From Cutaneotrichosporon cavernicola (Eukaryota > Basidiomycota > Tremellomycetes > Trichosporonales > Trichosporonaceae): a stretch of DNA of 64,000 nt. This document shows, in pieces, positions 10,240 to 21,692 of this stretch (position 1 is the stretch's first letter; each line of letters begins with the position of its first letter). The stretch is taken from NCBI RefSeq assembly GCF_030864355.1, contig NC_083396.1, positions 1,302,001-1,366,000 on the forward strand, in the 5' to 3' direction. The notes under the pieces are model-generated. The model was not told where the DNA came from, did not search any database, and saw nothing but the letters and a program-made list of their open reading frames with translations. A program made the position numbers and the translations under genes.

Positions 10240-11431
10240 ATGCCACCCACGCCACTCTTTCCCGAGTCGGGGCCGAGCAATGCGCACCTCCGTCCGCACC
10301 TCGTCGAGCTCATCCCGCAGGAGCAGCTCCGCCTTGTCCTCCATCCCGTCTTCCGATATGTGTTGACCGTGCGTCGGCGATGTGGGCTGGCTGACAACAG
10401 TACCTGGCGCACCACTACCCGCGATACTTTCTGCGCATCGTTAACCGGCACGAGGAGGCGTTTGCGCTCGTTCTTCTGCTCGTCGAGAGACACCACTTGT
10501 GGAAGCATGGTGAGTACGGACTACTCGGTTCACTTCCGCTCGGCTTCTCGATCCGCCCACTCGCTGACATAAAGACGCCTCGCTCTCCGAGTACTTCTAC
10601 CAGCTCCGCCTGGTGCCGGACCACACGCCGACTCCGCGCCTTGGTAGCGTGCACCCCACCACGACACCACGTCTCTCGAACCGGCAGCGCTGGGGGATGC
10701 TGCTCGTCCTCGTGGGCCTGCCCTATATCCGCGCGAGGGCGGATGACGCGTACGACCGCTGGTCGACGCAGAACGACCCCGAGCTCGCGCTCGCGGATCA
10801 GGGTCCGCCGCTTAATCGTGCCCAGCGCCTCTTCGTTGGCGCGTACCCGTGGATCAGCACGGGCTTCGAGGCCACGCTCCTCGCGTATGACTTTGCGTAC
10901 CTCTTCAACCGCACCCCTTACTTCCGTCCATGGATGCGGTGGCTCGGTGTGCACGTCGAGCGGCGGCAGGACGTCGAGGACCCGAACGCGGCCCAGAGCC
11001 TCCTCGCCAAGCTCCCGCCGCTTCTACCCCCACTTCTGCTCATGCTCAAGTTTGCGCAGTGGTGGTACTCGCCCACCTCCCCCCGCTCGCTGCCCACCAC
11101 GCAGGCCAGCAAGAGCCTGCACACTTCCGTCCTCCCGCCGCGGCCCCTGCCGATCCTCCCAGAGTCGGGTCTCCTGACGCCACCCGCGACGCCGGGGAGC
11201 GAGGATGGCCCGGTGGGGTACACGATTGGGGCGGCCGAGTTCGGGCACTGCCCCATCTGCCACAACAAGTGGCAAAACGCGGCGATCCTCCCATCTGGTT
11301 GGGTCGTGTGCTGGCGTTGCGGATGGGATGCGATCACGGGAGAGGGCGAGCTCGGCGAGGCAGGCAAGGGCAAGTGCCCCATCACGGGCGTCGCCGTGCA
11401 TCAGAGCGAGCTGCGGCGTGTACTGGTGTAG
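10240..11431 (+). CDS. PEX12: Peroxisome assembly protein 12 (Pex12)
   Basis: Exons 10240-10368, 10401-10509 and 10575-11431 give about 364 residues. The N-terminal Pex2/Pex12 domain is recognisable from LVLHPVFRYVLT, YLAHHYPRYFLRIVNRHEEA, ASLSEYFYQLRLVP, RWGMLLVLVGLPYI and the two membrane-type segments around GAYPWISTGFEATLLAYD and LLPPLLLMLKFAQWW. The C-terminus is the degenerate RING: HCPICHNKWQNAA, GWVVCWRCGWD and KCPITGV. It retains only part of the usual zinc ligands, as is normal for Pex12. With Pex2 and Pex10 it forms the peroxisomal membrane ubiquitin ligase that recycles the receptor Pex5. Confidence 0.92.
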
Positions 11432-11529
11432 TTGAAGTAGTTGATGACTGGCATATTGGCATAGGATAGGGATACAGGGCATGCGTATGGATACGGGATA
11501 GGATACAGTCCGACGACATGCTCTATGCG

Positions 11530-11891
11530 CTAAGCGACAACGCGGTAGCTCGCCTTCCACTCGTCCCCCTCGGTGTCGAGGTAGTCGATCCGCACAAACT
11601 CGAACTGGGGTCAGCAAATCCACCAAGCCGAAGAACGCACGCGGTGGTCGCAACGCATGGCGCCGGCGAGTTTCAGGGCCCCGACAGCGTCGAGACCTAG
11701 GTCACGCCCGTTGACGCGTACGTTACCCGCCGACCAGAGGTAGATGGTGTTGGGCTGTAGTCAGCAACAGTCTGCTAGAGACTTACCTCCTGAGCGACAA
11801 TGTGGGCGATCATGTCCTGCGTACTGCGGGTCGAGCATGTCGACGACGTAGAGCCGACCGAGGTAGTCGAGTTGGAGCGGGCCTTGAACAT
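11530..11891 (-). CDS. Small uncharacterised protein, about 97 residues
   Basis: Three exons (11891-11787, 11754-11641, 11604-11530) separated by 32- and 36-nt introns with GCTGAC branch sites. Both introns are phase 0, which strongly supports a real gene. Readable parts are DMIAHIVAQEPNTIYLWSAG, NVRVNGRDLGLDAVGALKLA, GAMRCDHR and FEFVRIDYLDTEGDEWKASY. The N-terminal 25 residues in the annotated frame are Ser/Thr-rich (MFKARSNSTTSV). Over the same bases another frame reads LQLDYLGRLYVVDMLDPQYA, which looks more protein-like, so a frameshift or alternative start may exist. No family recognised. Confidence 0.6.
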
Positions 11892-13083
11892 TGTGAGATG
11901 AGGTGGAAGTGGCGCGGCCTTGTCCTTGTGGGCATCTCTTTAAGGCTGCTGACGTAACCAAGTAGAAGCAAGATAGTGCGACAGTGGAGCGACCCAACGC
12001 CCCCTCAAGTGTGTGATGTTGCACTTGCCCTTCCCCCAGAACTCGGTGATCAGGGAGAAGTGGGCGGTGGGAGGGGTTTTTCTCAGCACCTCTTCGTCTC
12101 ACTGGTTCTTCTCGAATTCTCTCTATGCTGTGCCTCGCGCCTCACTAGTTGGAAAATGAAATACCGCAAGAAATGGCACTGGTGCCAGAGTACATAGTGC
12201 GCGAAATGAGTGGAATTAGTCCAAGTGACCAAGTGACGCATTCGCGACCCTCATACATCAAGGTACGGCACATACAGTACCTGAAATCCCTCAATCCATC
12301 CCACGCGCCCACGCGTTAACCTCCTGTTTGTTTACCTTGCTGGGGATACTTGATGAAATACAATGCTTACTGTAAGAGTGGCTTCTGGGGCACCGGTTCA
12401 GCGCCCCGTCGATAAGCAGAGATACCCTCCTGGCGCATCTTATGAGCTGATGAACTTGCCCGCTTGCTCTTTTGATCGTCTCAGCGGATAGAACAATACA
12501 CTCCATGCACTCCACCTCGTCTCACGATTGATCCCCCAGATCCCAGAGATCGGTAGACGAACCGTCGCACGATTGGTAACTGCGTAAACGCGACATTGCC
12601 ATTTGGATGCCCACCAGCTCTTCACGTCACGTCAAGCACATTGGGCTTCAGCGCGGAATACCGCACCCTGGCAGTTGTAGTTGTGACGAGTACAGTACAT
12701 TCACCCCATTTGCAGAAATCTACCGCCAGCGCCCAGATGCGCTTGCCAACCCACGTCGTCTTCGTCGAGAACCTGCCCTGGCTGCTGAACATCCTGATGA
12801 TCAATCCGTGACACGTCACCGCACGACTATTGACAGACACAAACATGTCGACTAGCTCCGCAGAGAAAGCGTGCCCAACGCTGGAGGATCGACGACCACT
12901 CCTCGACAATGGCACACACGGACGCCACTTGCGTCACATTTCCTTCTCCACGACACAAAAGCAACGCGCCTCTACGAACGTTATTCATAACTGTGCAACA
13001 ACATGGTATATATCCCTAGAGTCGCAGTCCTGTCACAGGAGAGTTAAAACGGCGGGGCGAAACAGGGAGGGAAACAATATAGT
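11892..13083. other. Intergenic, no gene supported
   Basis: About 1.2 kb between the small orphan gene and the kinase 3' end. Several 60-97-codon ORFs overlap in different frames near 12600-12915, without splice signals or convincing bias. Confidence 0.45.
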
Positions 13084-15057
13084 CTAAGGGAGACGAACGA
13101 TATCGATGCCGACTGTGGTATGAGTGTGGTCGTTGACCTCGCCCTCGACGCAGACCTTGACCGACTGCATCCACTTGTCCTTGAGGGCCTCGTCGACAGT
13201 CCAGCGCGTCTTCGGGTCGGGATCGAGCATGTGCTTGACAACATGGCGGCACTCGCGCGGTATCAGATTGTTGAGCGGTGGCGGGCACGCCGGCGCGCCC
13301 TCGGGCCTCGCGCCAGACGGGTAGTACTGCGAGAGGTAGGTAGCGAAAGTGGGGTCGGACGACTTGGCGACACGCCACGGGAGCTCTTGGAACTGCATGC
13401 AGTAAAAGACGATGGCCGCCGCCCAGACATCGACAAGACGCGCATCGTACTCTGTTTGTCAGCTGGGCAGGAAACAAAATAAACTCACCCTTGTGCTCAA
13501 AGAGCTCCGGCGCGATGTACGGCTCAGAGCCGCACAAGCCCTTGGACAAGTGCGTCTTCTTCTCCCAGCACATGCGGAAGACGTCCGAAACGCCAAAGTC
13601 CGTGATCTTGACGTGCCCACGACCGTCGAGCAGGAGATTTTCCGGCTTGATGTCGCGATGCGCGACGCCCATAGAGTGGAGGTACTGGATGCCGTGAAGG
13701 ATCTGCTTGAAGGTACACTCGACCTCGGCAGAAGACATGCCGCCCTTCTTGATGGCAGCATAAAGATCTCCACCGGGGCAGTACTCCATGACCTCACACC
13801 AATGCTGCTGCTCGTCCTGGACGAGGTCGACAGTCTCGACAACGTTCATGTGGTGGAGCGTCGAGCTGATGCAGAACTCGGACGTGAGCTTCTTGACATA
13901 GTCTTTTTCTGTTTCGTTCTTGCGACGCTTGCGGAACTCTTTGACCGCGTATAACTTTTCTTCGCGGCGGTCCCATTTGTGGGCAAGGCGGACGACTGCG
14001 GTTGCGCCCTTGCCGATAGCAGCCTTGTCGCAGACACCATACTTCTTCAACAAGGAGGCGGTGCTATGGCCGTCGCCACCTTCGCTGCCCTTGGTGGAGC
14101 CACGATCTGAACCACGCGCAGAGCCCCCAGAAGCGCGGCGGCCCAACTTGCCGTCCTTGCTGCCACCGAGTAAGTCCTTGAGCGTGAACTTTGTGCCGCC
14201 ACCCTCGCCGCCGACCGAGGACGCCGAGCGCTCAGAGAGGCGGCGCTGTATGGACGGAGCAACGGGCTCTTCCTTGCGCTTGAGGCTGGGGTTACGCGAG
14301 GGCGGTCTAGAGTCGGACGATAGGGTGAGTGGCGGCGACACGTCGCCCGGCCTCTCCTTGGGCTCGACGTTGAACATCTTGGCAAGGAATCCCTTCTTCT
14401 CGCCACGGTTGCTGCTCACAGAGTGAGCCCGCGACTGGCGGCCCGAGGGCACGGGCTCGCTGATAGGCGCAGGAGCATGCACCGGGATACGCTCACCTGG
14501 ACCCATGCCAGACGCGTTACGCGACATGGGCGCAGACGAGGGCGGCGGGATCTTCATGGCGGGTGGCGCTTGCAGGCCCTGGCCGACCGCGTTTAGTACG
14601 CTGTGGTCCGAAGTCGCTGGAATCGGGCGGACTGGCGTTAGAGGAGAACAGATGACATTAGCTCACACTTTGGTGCCACAAAGGCAGAGTCAGGAGGGAA
14701 TTCGTGGGCACCAGCGGACGCGCTCGTGGGCCCAGTGGGAGGAGCCGACGAGTCGGGTGTAGCTCGACGGATGTGAACATCTGACAGAGGAATCGCAAGC
14801 TCGGCGACAGAGATGGAGCCAGACTTTGGGGTAACTGGCTGAGCGGGAGATGAGACAAGGGAAGGTGAATTCGTCGGCGGGTCAGCGACAGCACGATGCG
14901 CCTGTAGCATGGCAGCATCATGGGGCGTAGCGCCGTTGGCGATGAGTCCGGATGTCTGGGAATCAGCAGGCACAGCTGAGAGCACGCTCACCATTGTTCT
15001 ATCGGCGGGCTTGGAGTCGTCGTCACTAGCTTCTGGCAATCCGTCGACAACAGGCAT
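13084..15057 (-). CDS. HAL4: Serine/threonine kinase of the HAL4/SAT4 (NPR1/HAL5) group
   Basis: Four exons (15057-14992, 14955-14667, 14631-13489, 13451-13084) give 621 residues. About 300 N-terminal residues are Ser/Pro-rich and probably disordered. The kinase domain has the glycine loop [13 protein letters not shown], the ATP-site Lys in YAVKEFRKR, the catalytic loop [12 protein letters not shown], the metal-binding [10 protein letters not shown] and EPYIAPELF. The last exon begins inside the activation segment ([18 protein letters not shown]) and ends with the conserved [18 protein letters not shown]. In yeast Hal4/Hal5 stabilise nutrient and potassium transporters at the plasma membrane. 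The intron acceptor at 13452 is needed to make GEYD. All catalytic residues are present. Confidence 0.88.
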
Positions 15058-16659
15058 ACGGGCGTAGTTGAGAGAGTGGTGAGATTGAGGGGAGATCGAG
15101 ATTCGATCGGATAAAGTAACGTTGGAAGGCGGCCTTGATGACTAACTAACGTGGACGCAGAATGTGGGAACCAAAGAACTGTGGTTAGGTGTCAGCCGCA
15201 GCGTGTCGCCACTCACTTGTATGCACGACTGGCGTGGGTGTCTAGATAGCGAGAGTGATGGAGTACAGTCTAGAAGCGATAGCGGACGTTGGAGCACGAG
15301 ATGTATGTGGTTGTGGAGCCGACGGCTGGCGGGATTGCTGACACAGCTTGTTGCGGGAAGCTTGGTCAACGGTTGCAAGCGGGACAATGGTGTCGACCAG
15401 TCGAGGTGGTCTTGTTGGTAAAGGATTAGAGGAGCAGCAAGCTACCTCTTGGCGCGTCTATCCACGGCGTGTTGTCGAGGCGTTTACGGTATGGTGAGCC
15501 GTATGGATGCAGCAAATAGTGACTGTTGGGTGAGGAGAGATGTGGGTGGCCAGATGGGTGACTGGGGTGGTGATTTGGGGGTGTGGGATCCTTGAGGTAA
15601 CCTACGACCGAGTGAGAGGAGAGAGAGAGAGAGGAGGGGGGGGGGGCAAGTGCCTATGGTGGGGCTTTGGACAGTTTATCTGTTCCCCCTTGTAAACTCT
15701 TTACACCGCCCATACCCAGTGGTGACCGTCCAACGTCCTGTAATCTCTAGTCCAATGTTGTTGGGGCTAAAAGAGCGCGCAGGGTGGAATTGCTGAGTCA
15801 GGGGTTCCGACAATCAGGTCCTGAACCCGCACTGCGGTAAAAGCCGCACTCGCATCTCACAATGCTCCAGACCTTGAAGAAGAGCAGTAATCTCTTGGCA
15901 GGCCAAGACGCCTTTTTTGGGCTCTTCGAGACCCCCGACTCACCGACCCGTGTCCACTACAGCGCTCCAAAGAACTGCCTCATTTTGGCATCAAAACTTC
16001 TTATGTATCGTTCCATAGTATCAAGGACTGGATGGGACAGTACAAATGCACCGGTGCGCCCGGACCGCGGCGATCGGAGGACGCGTGATGGATGACAAGT
16101 GCGGGAGGTGCGCGCACTTGAAATAGTGGCAAGTGAATCCAAGATCCCCCCAAGATGCGCCATTTCGACAATTGGACGTGACTGAGTCCAAGGAGGCTTG
16201 TATTTCGCCCTTGGTCTGAACACGTCACTATTCTTGGCACATTCAAATGGTCTTCATGGCACGTGACACGGTACTTGGCCGCGTGGAATGGAGATGTTGA
16301 TGAATGTCCGCTTGATAGTGACGTGGCAATTGTAGCGCGGCATGGATCGTGATTGAGGTCCCAAGGGAAACAACGCGGTAGTTCCGTGGCACGGACTGGA
16401 TGGACTGGACAGGTCTGGCCCCTTATTTGTTCCTCCTGTTAATGCACGATGGAATGACCATTGCATGCGACGTAAGGGGCGCACGTTAGGGGAAGGGAGA
16501 GATAGGATAGGTTACTGGGCATGTTCGGGGATGGTCAGGTGTTGATCATGTGATCATGTGACTTTACTTTGATTTTGAGGAGAGCGAACAACAACAAAGA
16601 ACGACCTGTAGCGCTGTAGCTGGCGCTTCCTTTTCAGGTTATAATCCTCAGCCCCTAGC

Positions 16660-16758
16660 CTTAAAGCCTTCAGCCCTCAGCCTTCAGCCTTCAGCCCTCA
16701 GCCCTCAGCCCTCAGCCCTCAGCCCTCAGCCCTCAGCCCTCAGCCTTCAGCCTTGAGC
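16660..16758. repeat. Heptamer tandem array (CCCTCAG)n with CCTTCAG variants
   Basis: About twelve 7-bp units, with CCTTCAG variants at both ends and perfect CCCTCAG units in the middle, which suggests expansion from the centre. It resembles a telomere heptamer only superficially and lies between ordinary genes. Confidence 0.85.
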
Positions 16759-16894
16759 GCGGGTTTATCCAATGATGACCGATTTATACGGAGCAATGGA
16801 GGTTTGAAAAGCGATCGCCCCGAGTGCCACAGGCCTGGTCGGCCATTTGTTTGGACCCTCAAAGCCATCATACGAGGGCCTCATACCCTCGTTT

Positions 16895-16965
16895 ACCCTC
16901 TTCCTCTTCCTCTTCCCCTTCCTCTTCCTCTTTCTCTTCTCTCTTCCTCTTCCTCTGCATTTTCA
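16895..16965. repeat. Pyrimidine tract, CTTCCT hexamers
   Basis: Plus strand is almost pure C/T with repeated TCTTCC units, interrupted once by CCCC. No coding role seen. Confidence 0.7.
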
Positions 16966-17172
16966 AACAATTTGCACCTTACAAGGGAATGCTTTTAAAT
17001 ATGGGCCTTGCCAACACAATGAAATTTCAGGTGACTGAAATTCAGGTGACCGCGTGGAATGACGCAACAGCGACGCCCCCACCCAGCAATATAGCAAAAT
17101 TGTCATCAACCATGTACTACTAGCTGACAATCCGTGTGATCCGAAGCAACGCAAATGATAGAATGGAGGAGA

Positions 17173-17985
17173 TTACTTGGAGAGGTCGCCGACGGGGAGG
17201 AGGAAGTAGGACGTGTCCTTGGTGAGGATACCGGCGAGCGCGGTGTAGAATGCGCAGAGTGCGGTGACGACACCCAGACCGCCACCGGCCTTGGTGGTAG
17301 TGAGGTGGCCAGTAAAGTGGCCCGCAGCCAAGACGAAGAAGGTAATGACAAGGAAGAAGAAGACGAGGAAGAGCGCGACTGACGAGCGAAGGGTGCCGAG
17401 CAGGAAGATGAAGGTGATGATGCTGCGTCGTTAGTACAGTTCAACCTCTAAATGATAGTACTCACCCCCACATGGTCAGGTAGATGCCGAGAGCAGAGTC
17501 ACGCTCGTACTGGGTCGGGTAGGCCGACATGACCTCTAGCTGGGGAATGTAGAAGACGGAGAACGAGAGCCAGAACGCGCCGTACGAGGTGAACGCGGTG
17601 GCACCGAAAGTGTTGCCGCAAGCCCACTCCTCGACACCAGCGATAACCTGGGCGAAACCACCGTAGCCGAGAGCGAGGCCGAGGATGACGTTGGGGTGCG
17701 TGACATCGCGGGCCTGGGCGTTGAAGAGCGAGAGGACCAGAGTGGTGCCGCCAAAGCTGCCATGTCAGCAAGAGCCGCAGCAACCAAGACTCACGCAAGA
17801 AGACCAAGAGGCGCGGGGTTGGCAAACTTGCGGTGGAAGACGGGGAACGCTGGCTGCGAAGTGTCCATGGGGTTGCCGCCTGGGGTGATAAAGCGCGAGA
17901 CGCCGGTGCCGCCCGAAAAGTTGGCGTCGACGTTGCCAGTCTCGTTGTTGAGCTCGTTCTTCTGGTTTCCGTTGGCGTCAGACAT
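17173..17985 (-). CDS. GPR1/FUN34/YaaH-family transporter (Ato-like)
   Basis: Exons 17985-17795, 17756-17466 and 17422-17173 give 243 residues. After a hydrophilic N-terminus comes the family signature NPAPLGLLAFGGTT, read across the first splice. Six predicted membrane helices follow, including LVLSLFNAQ, ILGLALGYGGFAQVIAGV, GATAFTSYGAFWLSF, GIYLTMWGIITFIFLLGTL and VALFLVFFFLVITFFVLAAG. The family comprises acetate and ammonium export/uptake proteins of the plasma membrane (yeast Ato1-3, Yarrowia Gpr1). The start is the first ATG of the exon, in a purine-rich leader. Substrate is inferred from the family only. Confidence 0.93.
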
Positions 17986-19732
17986 GTTGAATAAAAATAA
18001 AAGGAGAGGTAGGTCAAAGAGAAACGGTTGCTGAGAATGAGAAATAAAACGAGAGAGCTCCGGCGGCCTTTAAAGCTTTGTTTGCTACCTCGACAGCTTG
18101 GAAACGAGCGGGGCCGGTCCCCTGGACAGCGGCGCTCAGTGCCCTCTGGAGCTACGCCTCATGCCGTCGGTGGACAACCCCGCAAACAAGAAGCCCCTCG
18201 GGCGCGGCGGGCGCTTTCCCATAACCCACGGGGCCACCATAGCCCCGTTCCTCGGCTCATCGGTCGGGACAGCTAGACTCAAGCATGCTGGCTTCAAAAC
18301 ACACATACCCAATCGAGTGAGCCGCTGTTTATGCGGGACAATAAGACGGGTTCAGAGTGGCTAACATGTCGGCGGACCTGGATAGACAAGGAAGGCACTC
18401 GTTGCCTCCCCCACTTGCCAACGAGCGCTGGATCCAAAAACCCTGACGTTGGTGGCTTGGCCACGCTTGTGATGGGGGACAAATTTAGAACCTAGCATTC
18501 TAGTGATGCCGCTAGTCGCCGACACATGTCAGACACAATCAATATCTACGTAGTCTTGTCTCAGCTTTGTTTGACCCGGCTACCACGGCTACCACAACCT
18601 CGTGCAAACTTGTTGCAAACAGCGAGTCTCTCACAGACGCCAAAAGTTGCCACCTCACTACCGCTGGTACGCTGACGTGAGATTTTGGAGCGAATGTCAG
18701 CTGGTTGCGGCAGCGCCACAGGTGCAGGCACGTGGGGCTGGGCACGGCCTATTCTGCACAGAGAGACACCGAAACGTGACTGTCGTATCCTGAACGGGCC
18801 GCCCGCCGCGTAAAGCCGTCCCTGCACCTTAAAGTACGCCGCTTAGTCAACTGCCCGGCCAGCCAGTGTGATGGTGCCTCGAGTTCCTGCTTGGCGGTAG
18901 CTGATGTCAGCCTGCTGCTGATGAAATGGCGGCAAGGGTTTGTTTGAGCCACCCATCTATTTTGTCTGACCCCCACTCCACAAGCTCCACGCTCCACGCT
19001 GAACACGGGCCCCGAGAAAACTTCCGCCAGTCCCATAATTGATGGCGGTTCGGTCGTGATCGGCCTCTAGTTGTAAATGCCCGATCTATAGCCTTGATGA
19101 TTTGCGCAAAGATATTGTTCGACACCGGTTACAACCTGTCCGAAACCTTGAAGCTGCGGGGTCTCCATCAGAATCACGCAAACCATCGGCCTTCTGTTGA
19201 CTCTGACAAGAGCTGGGGACGGTTTAATGCGGGTGTAGCTCGAATTATAGATATCGGAACATCCGTATACTCAATGGATAATCGGTCGTGGTGGTACAAT
19301 CCCCATTCTCATTGCAGACGAGCATCGGCCCCATGGTGGACCGTGGCGGCCCATGGAAAAGTGGCGCGCGGGGCACAGACCCAGAAGATTATCAGAACCG
19401 CGCAAGAACGCACAAACGTGTTTCCAGAAGAGCACATGTGTGCATGTGCATGCGCTCGAGCCTGCAGCCTGCAGGCCCAAACACAAATCATCCGCGCTCA
19501 TGTTACCATTATTTTGCTATACACAAATGTCATGTTCATGTTATCTAGCCAGTTACAGAGCGAGACTGGTGTTTAGGTACGACATTTTCCAGCGTAGCTC
19601 TATCTAGATGCCACGCGAGGGACGCCAGGTTCTCTACACCCTCCGTCTACCAAGGGCCCACATTCCTCGGTCTCGCAATCTCCGAGTTCTACGTCGCTAA
19701 GTTGAACTCATGGTCAATCCCTGAGAGTCAGA
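17986..19732. other. Intergenic, 1.75 kb, nothing recognised
   Basis: Holds the promoter of the transporter gene and the 3' side of the rhomboid gene. Short ORFs on both strands overlap each other and show no splice structure. Confidence 0.45.
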
Positions 19733-21692
19733 TCAGATACGAGTGCCTCGCTGCAACAAAGGCCAACGTGACCCGGTTAACTTACCGTGCCCTTGCACTG
19801 GTTGTTGGCCGACGTGGGGATGCAGGAGAGGTACCGGCACCAGGTGCAGGCCGCATTCTGAGGTCAGATTATCACATGCGTTCGGTTGATCGGCTTACCG
19901 GGTCTTCGCTATCTGTGAATGTCAGCCAGGTTCACAACGAGGGTACTCACAAAAGTTCTTGGCAGTCAAAGCAAAAGCCAGAATAGCTAGCGGCAGCGCC
20001 ACGATGCGGCATCCCCACACAATCATTCGGTAACGCTTCGTCTCAGGCGTCGAAGGGACTAGGATAATACCGAGCATCAGGCCCATCGCGAAGCCACCCA
20101 GGTGGGCGAGGCCGTCGACACCAAACGGGCTGTTACGTCAACCCGATACCGCCGAAACTCACATGTAGCCCATTGCAAAGATGAGTACAAACTCGAGCGC
20201 GAACATCATGGCCTGCAGGTTAGACCTCGACGGCTGTGCCACTTGCCTTGAACTTTGGACGCGCCTCGTACTTCCAGTGCAACGCAAGGTCGACAATCGC
20301 GCACGCTTCCTGTAGGTCAGGCCCGCCTACACATGCCACCTACGATCGCAAAGATGGCACCACTGGCACCTGCCGATGGGATACCGGCGAGCGAGAAGCT
20401 TCCACCCAGTATGTTGCCGTAGATACCGCCAGCAATGTACACGATCAGCCAAGGGATAGTGCCTGACGTCAGCGCGCCCAAACGCCACCTACCCATCATG
20501 CGCTCCATTGGGCCGTTCATCGTCACCTGCGCAAACATGTTGACGAGGAGATGGATGATGCCGACGTGCAGGAAGATGGGACTGAAGAAACGCCACGACT
20601 GGTCTGGCACGCCGCTTGGGAACCCGCCGTGCCCGCAGATCTCCTCGACCGTGCAGAGCTCGGTGGGAGGGCTACGTTAGCTTGGGCCTAGGGGGGGGTT
20701 GGGGAGGGGGGGCTCACTTGGCCGTGTTGGAAGGGCACGCCATCTGGAGGCTGGGTTGAATGCCAGGGACGAGGCGCATGCACGGTGCAAAGCGCGCGCC
20801 GATGTTGATCAGCACAGTTGAAGACGGACCGATCATAAAGTTGAAATAGGGCTTGGTCGAGATTGGTGAGCCCTGCGCTTTGCTGTTGGCGACGAGCTCG
20901 TACACCATGACGGCGCACATGACTGGAGTTAGCTGGCCGCGAGTCACACAAAGCGGGGGTCGTCCCAGAACTAAACAGACCACGCAACCGCCCGAAGTAC
21001 TCACTGACTGTCAACAGATACGCCATAACCGGCCACCGTTGCCCAGGCATGCCCTGTCGGCGGCGCTGGACGACCTGGTCGGCCGACTCTCCCATCTTCA
21101 CTCCCACGAGACGGAACACGCGATCGAGCCCAGTGGCAAACAGCAGCGAATCCTTGGCGCTCAGCGCAGAGGGCGGTGTCATCAAGCGGTTGGTCTTTTG
21201 AGGTCCCATAGGTCGAAGCTCCATGTCGCCGTTACTACCACTGTTCCCATACGCATTATAGTTGTCGGGGGCGTATGGATCGCCTCCGGCTCTCTCATGG
21301 TGACGCGCCTCCCGGCTGGGCGAGCGCGCAAAAGGGTCCGGCTCGTCGCGCCGCTGAGGGTCAAACGCGTCGTTGCGGTACGGCCGCTCGTCATATCGGC
21401 CATGCTCGAAATTGTATGGATCGCGGTAGTTGTCTGGCGAGTAGTCGTCCTGTCTATAGTTGTCGCTGTTTTGGCGGTATGGGTCGCTGTTCTGCCGGTG
21501 AGGTTCGCTGTACGGGTCGCGGTAATCCTGTGGGGCCATCTTGTCCAACTCTTTCGCGGGGGCCCTGTCATAGTACCCCGTCTGGTACTGGCTCACGTTG
21601 GAGTCTGGCGGGGCGGTGCTTCCCAAGAGCGGCGCGTAGGGCCCAGGATCTGAGTTCTTGCGCTCCAGTTGAGGCGGGAATGAGTTGGACAT
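19733..21692 (-). CDS. Rhomboid-family intramembrane serine protease
   Basis: Ten short exons; exon 1 (21692-21005) encodes a hydrophilic Asp/Tyr/Arg-rich cytosolic region with DPYRQNSD-type repeats. The membrane part then reads VMCAVMVYELVANS, FNFMIGPSSTVL, RFFSPIFLHVGIIHLLVNM (the H-LVN loop motif), PSAGASGAIFAI with the catalytic Ser in GxSG, and FGVDGLAHLGGFAMGLMLG with the catalytic His. The dyad is therefore complete. A Cys-rich end (CTWCRYLSCIPT) is typical of fungal rhomboids. Intron 20246-20213 has a GC donor. The C-terminus is uncertain: reading through gives KGTVS and a stop at 19777, while splicing 19785-19751 gives KGTRGTRI ending at 19733. Confidence 0.9.

Larger units (their letters stand above)
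15058..17172. other. Intergenic, 2.1 kb, repeats only
   Basis: Upstream of the kinase and downstream of the transporter gene. It holds a purine run near 15615-15648 (GA repeat then G9), a heptamer array and a pyrimidine tract (listed separately). A 77-codon plus-strand ORF at 15862 lacks support. Confidence 0.5.

Noticed and set aside
12596..12915. Overlapping 70-97-codon ORFs on both strands
   Set aside because: Three frames are open over the same bases and none shows consistent codon bias or homology.
15862..16095. 77-codon plus-strand ORF
   Set aside because: Isolated, no splice structure and no recognisable sequence.
16660..16758. Telomere or subtelomere sequence
   Set aside because: The heptamer lies between ordinary genes on both sides and differs from TTAGGG.
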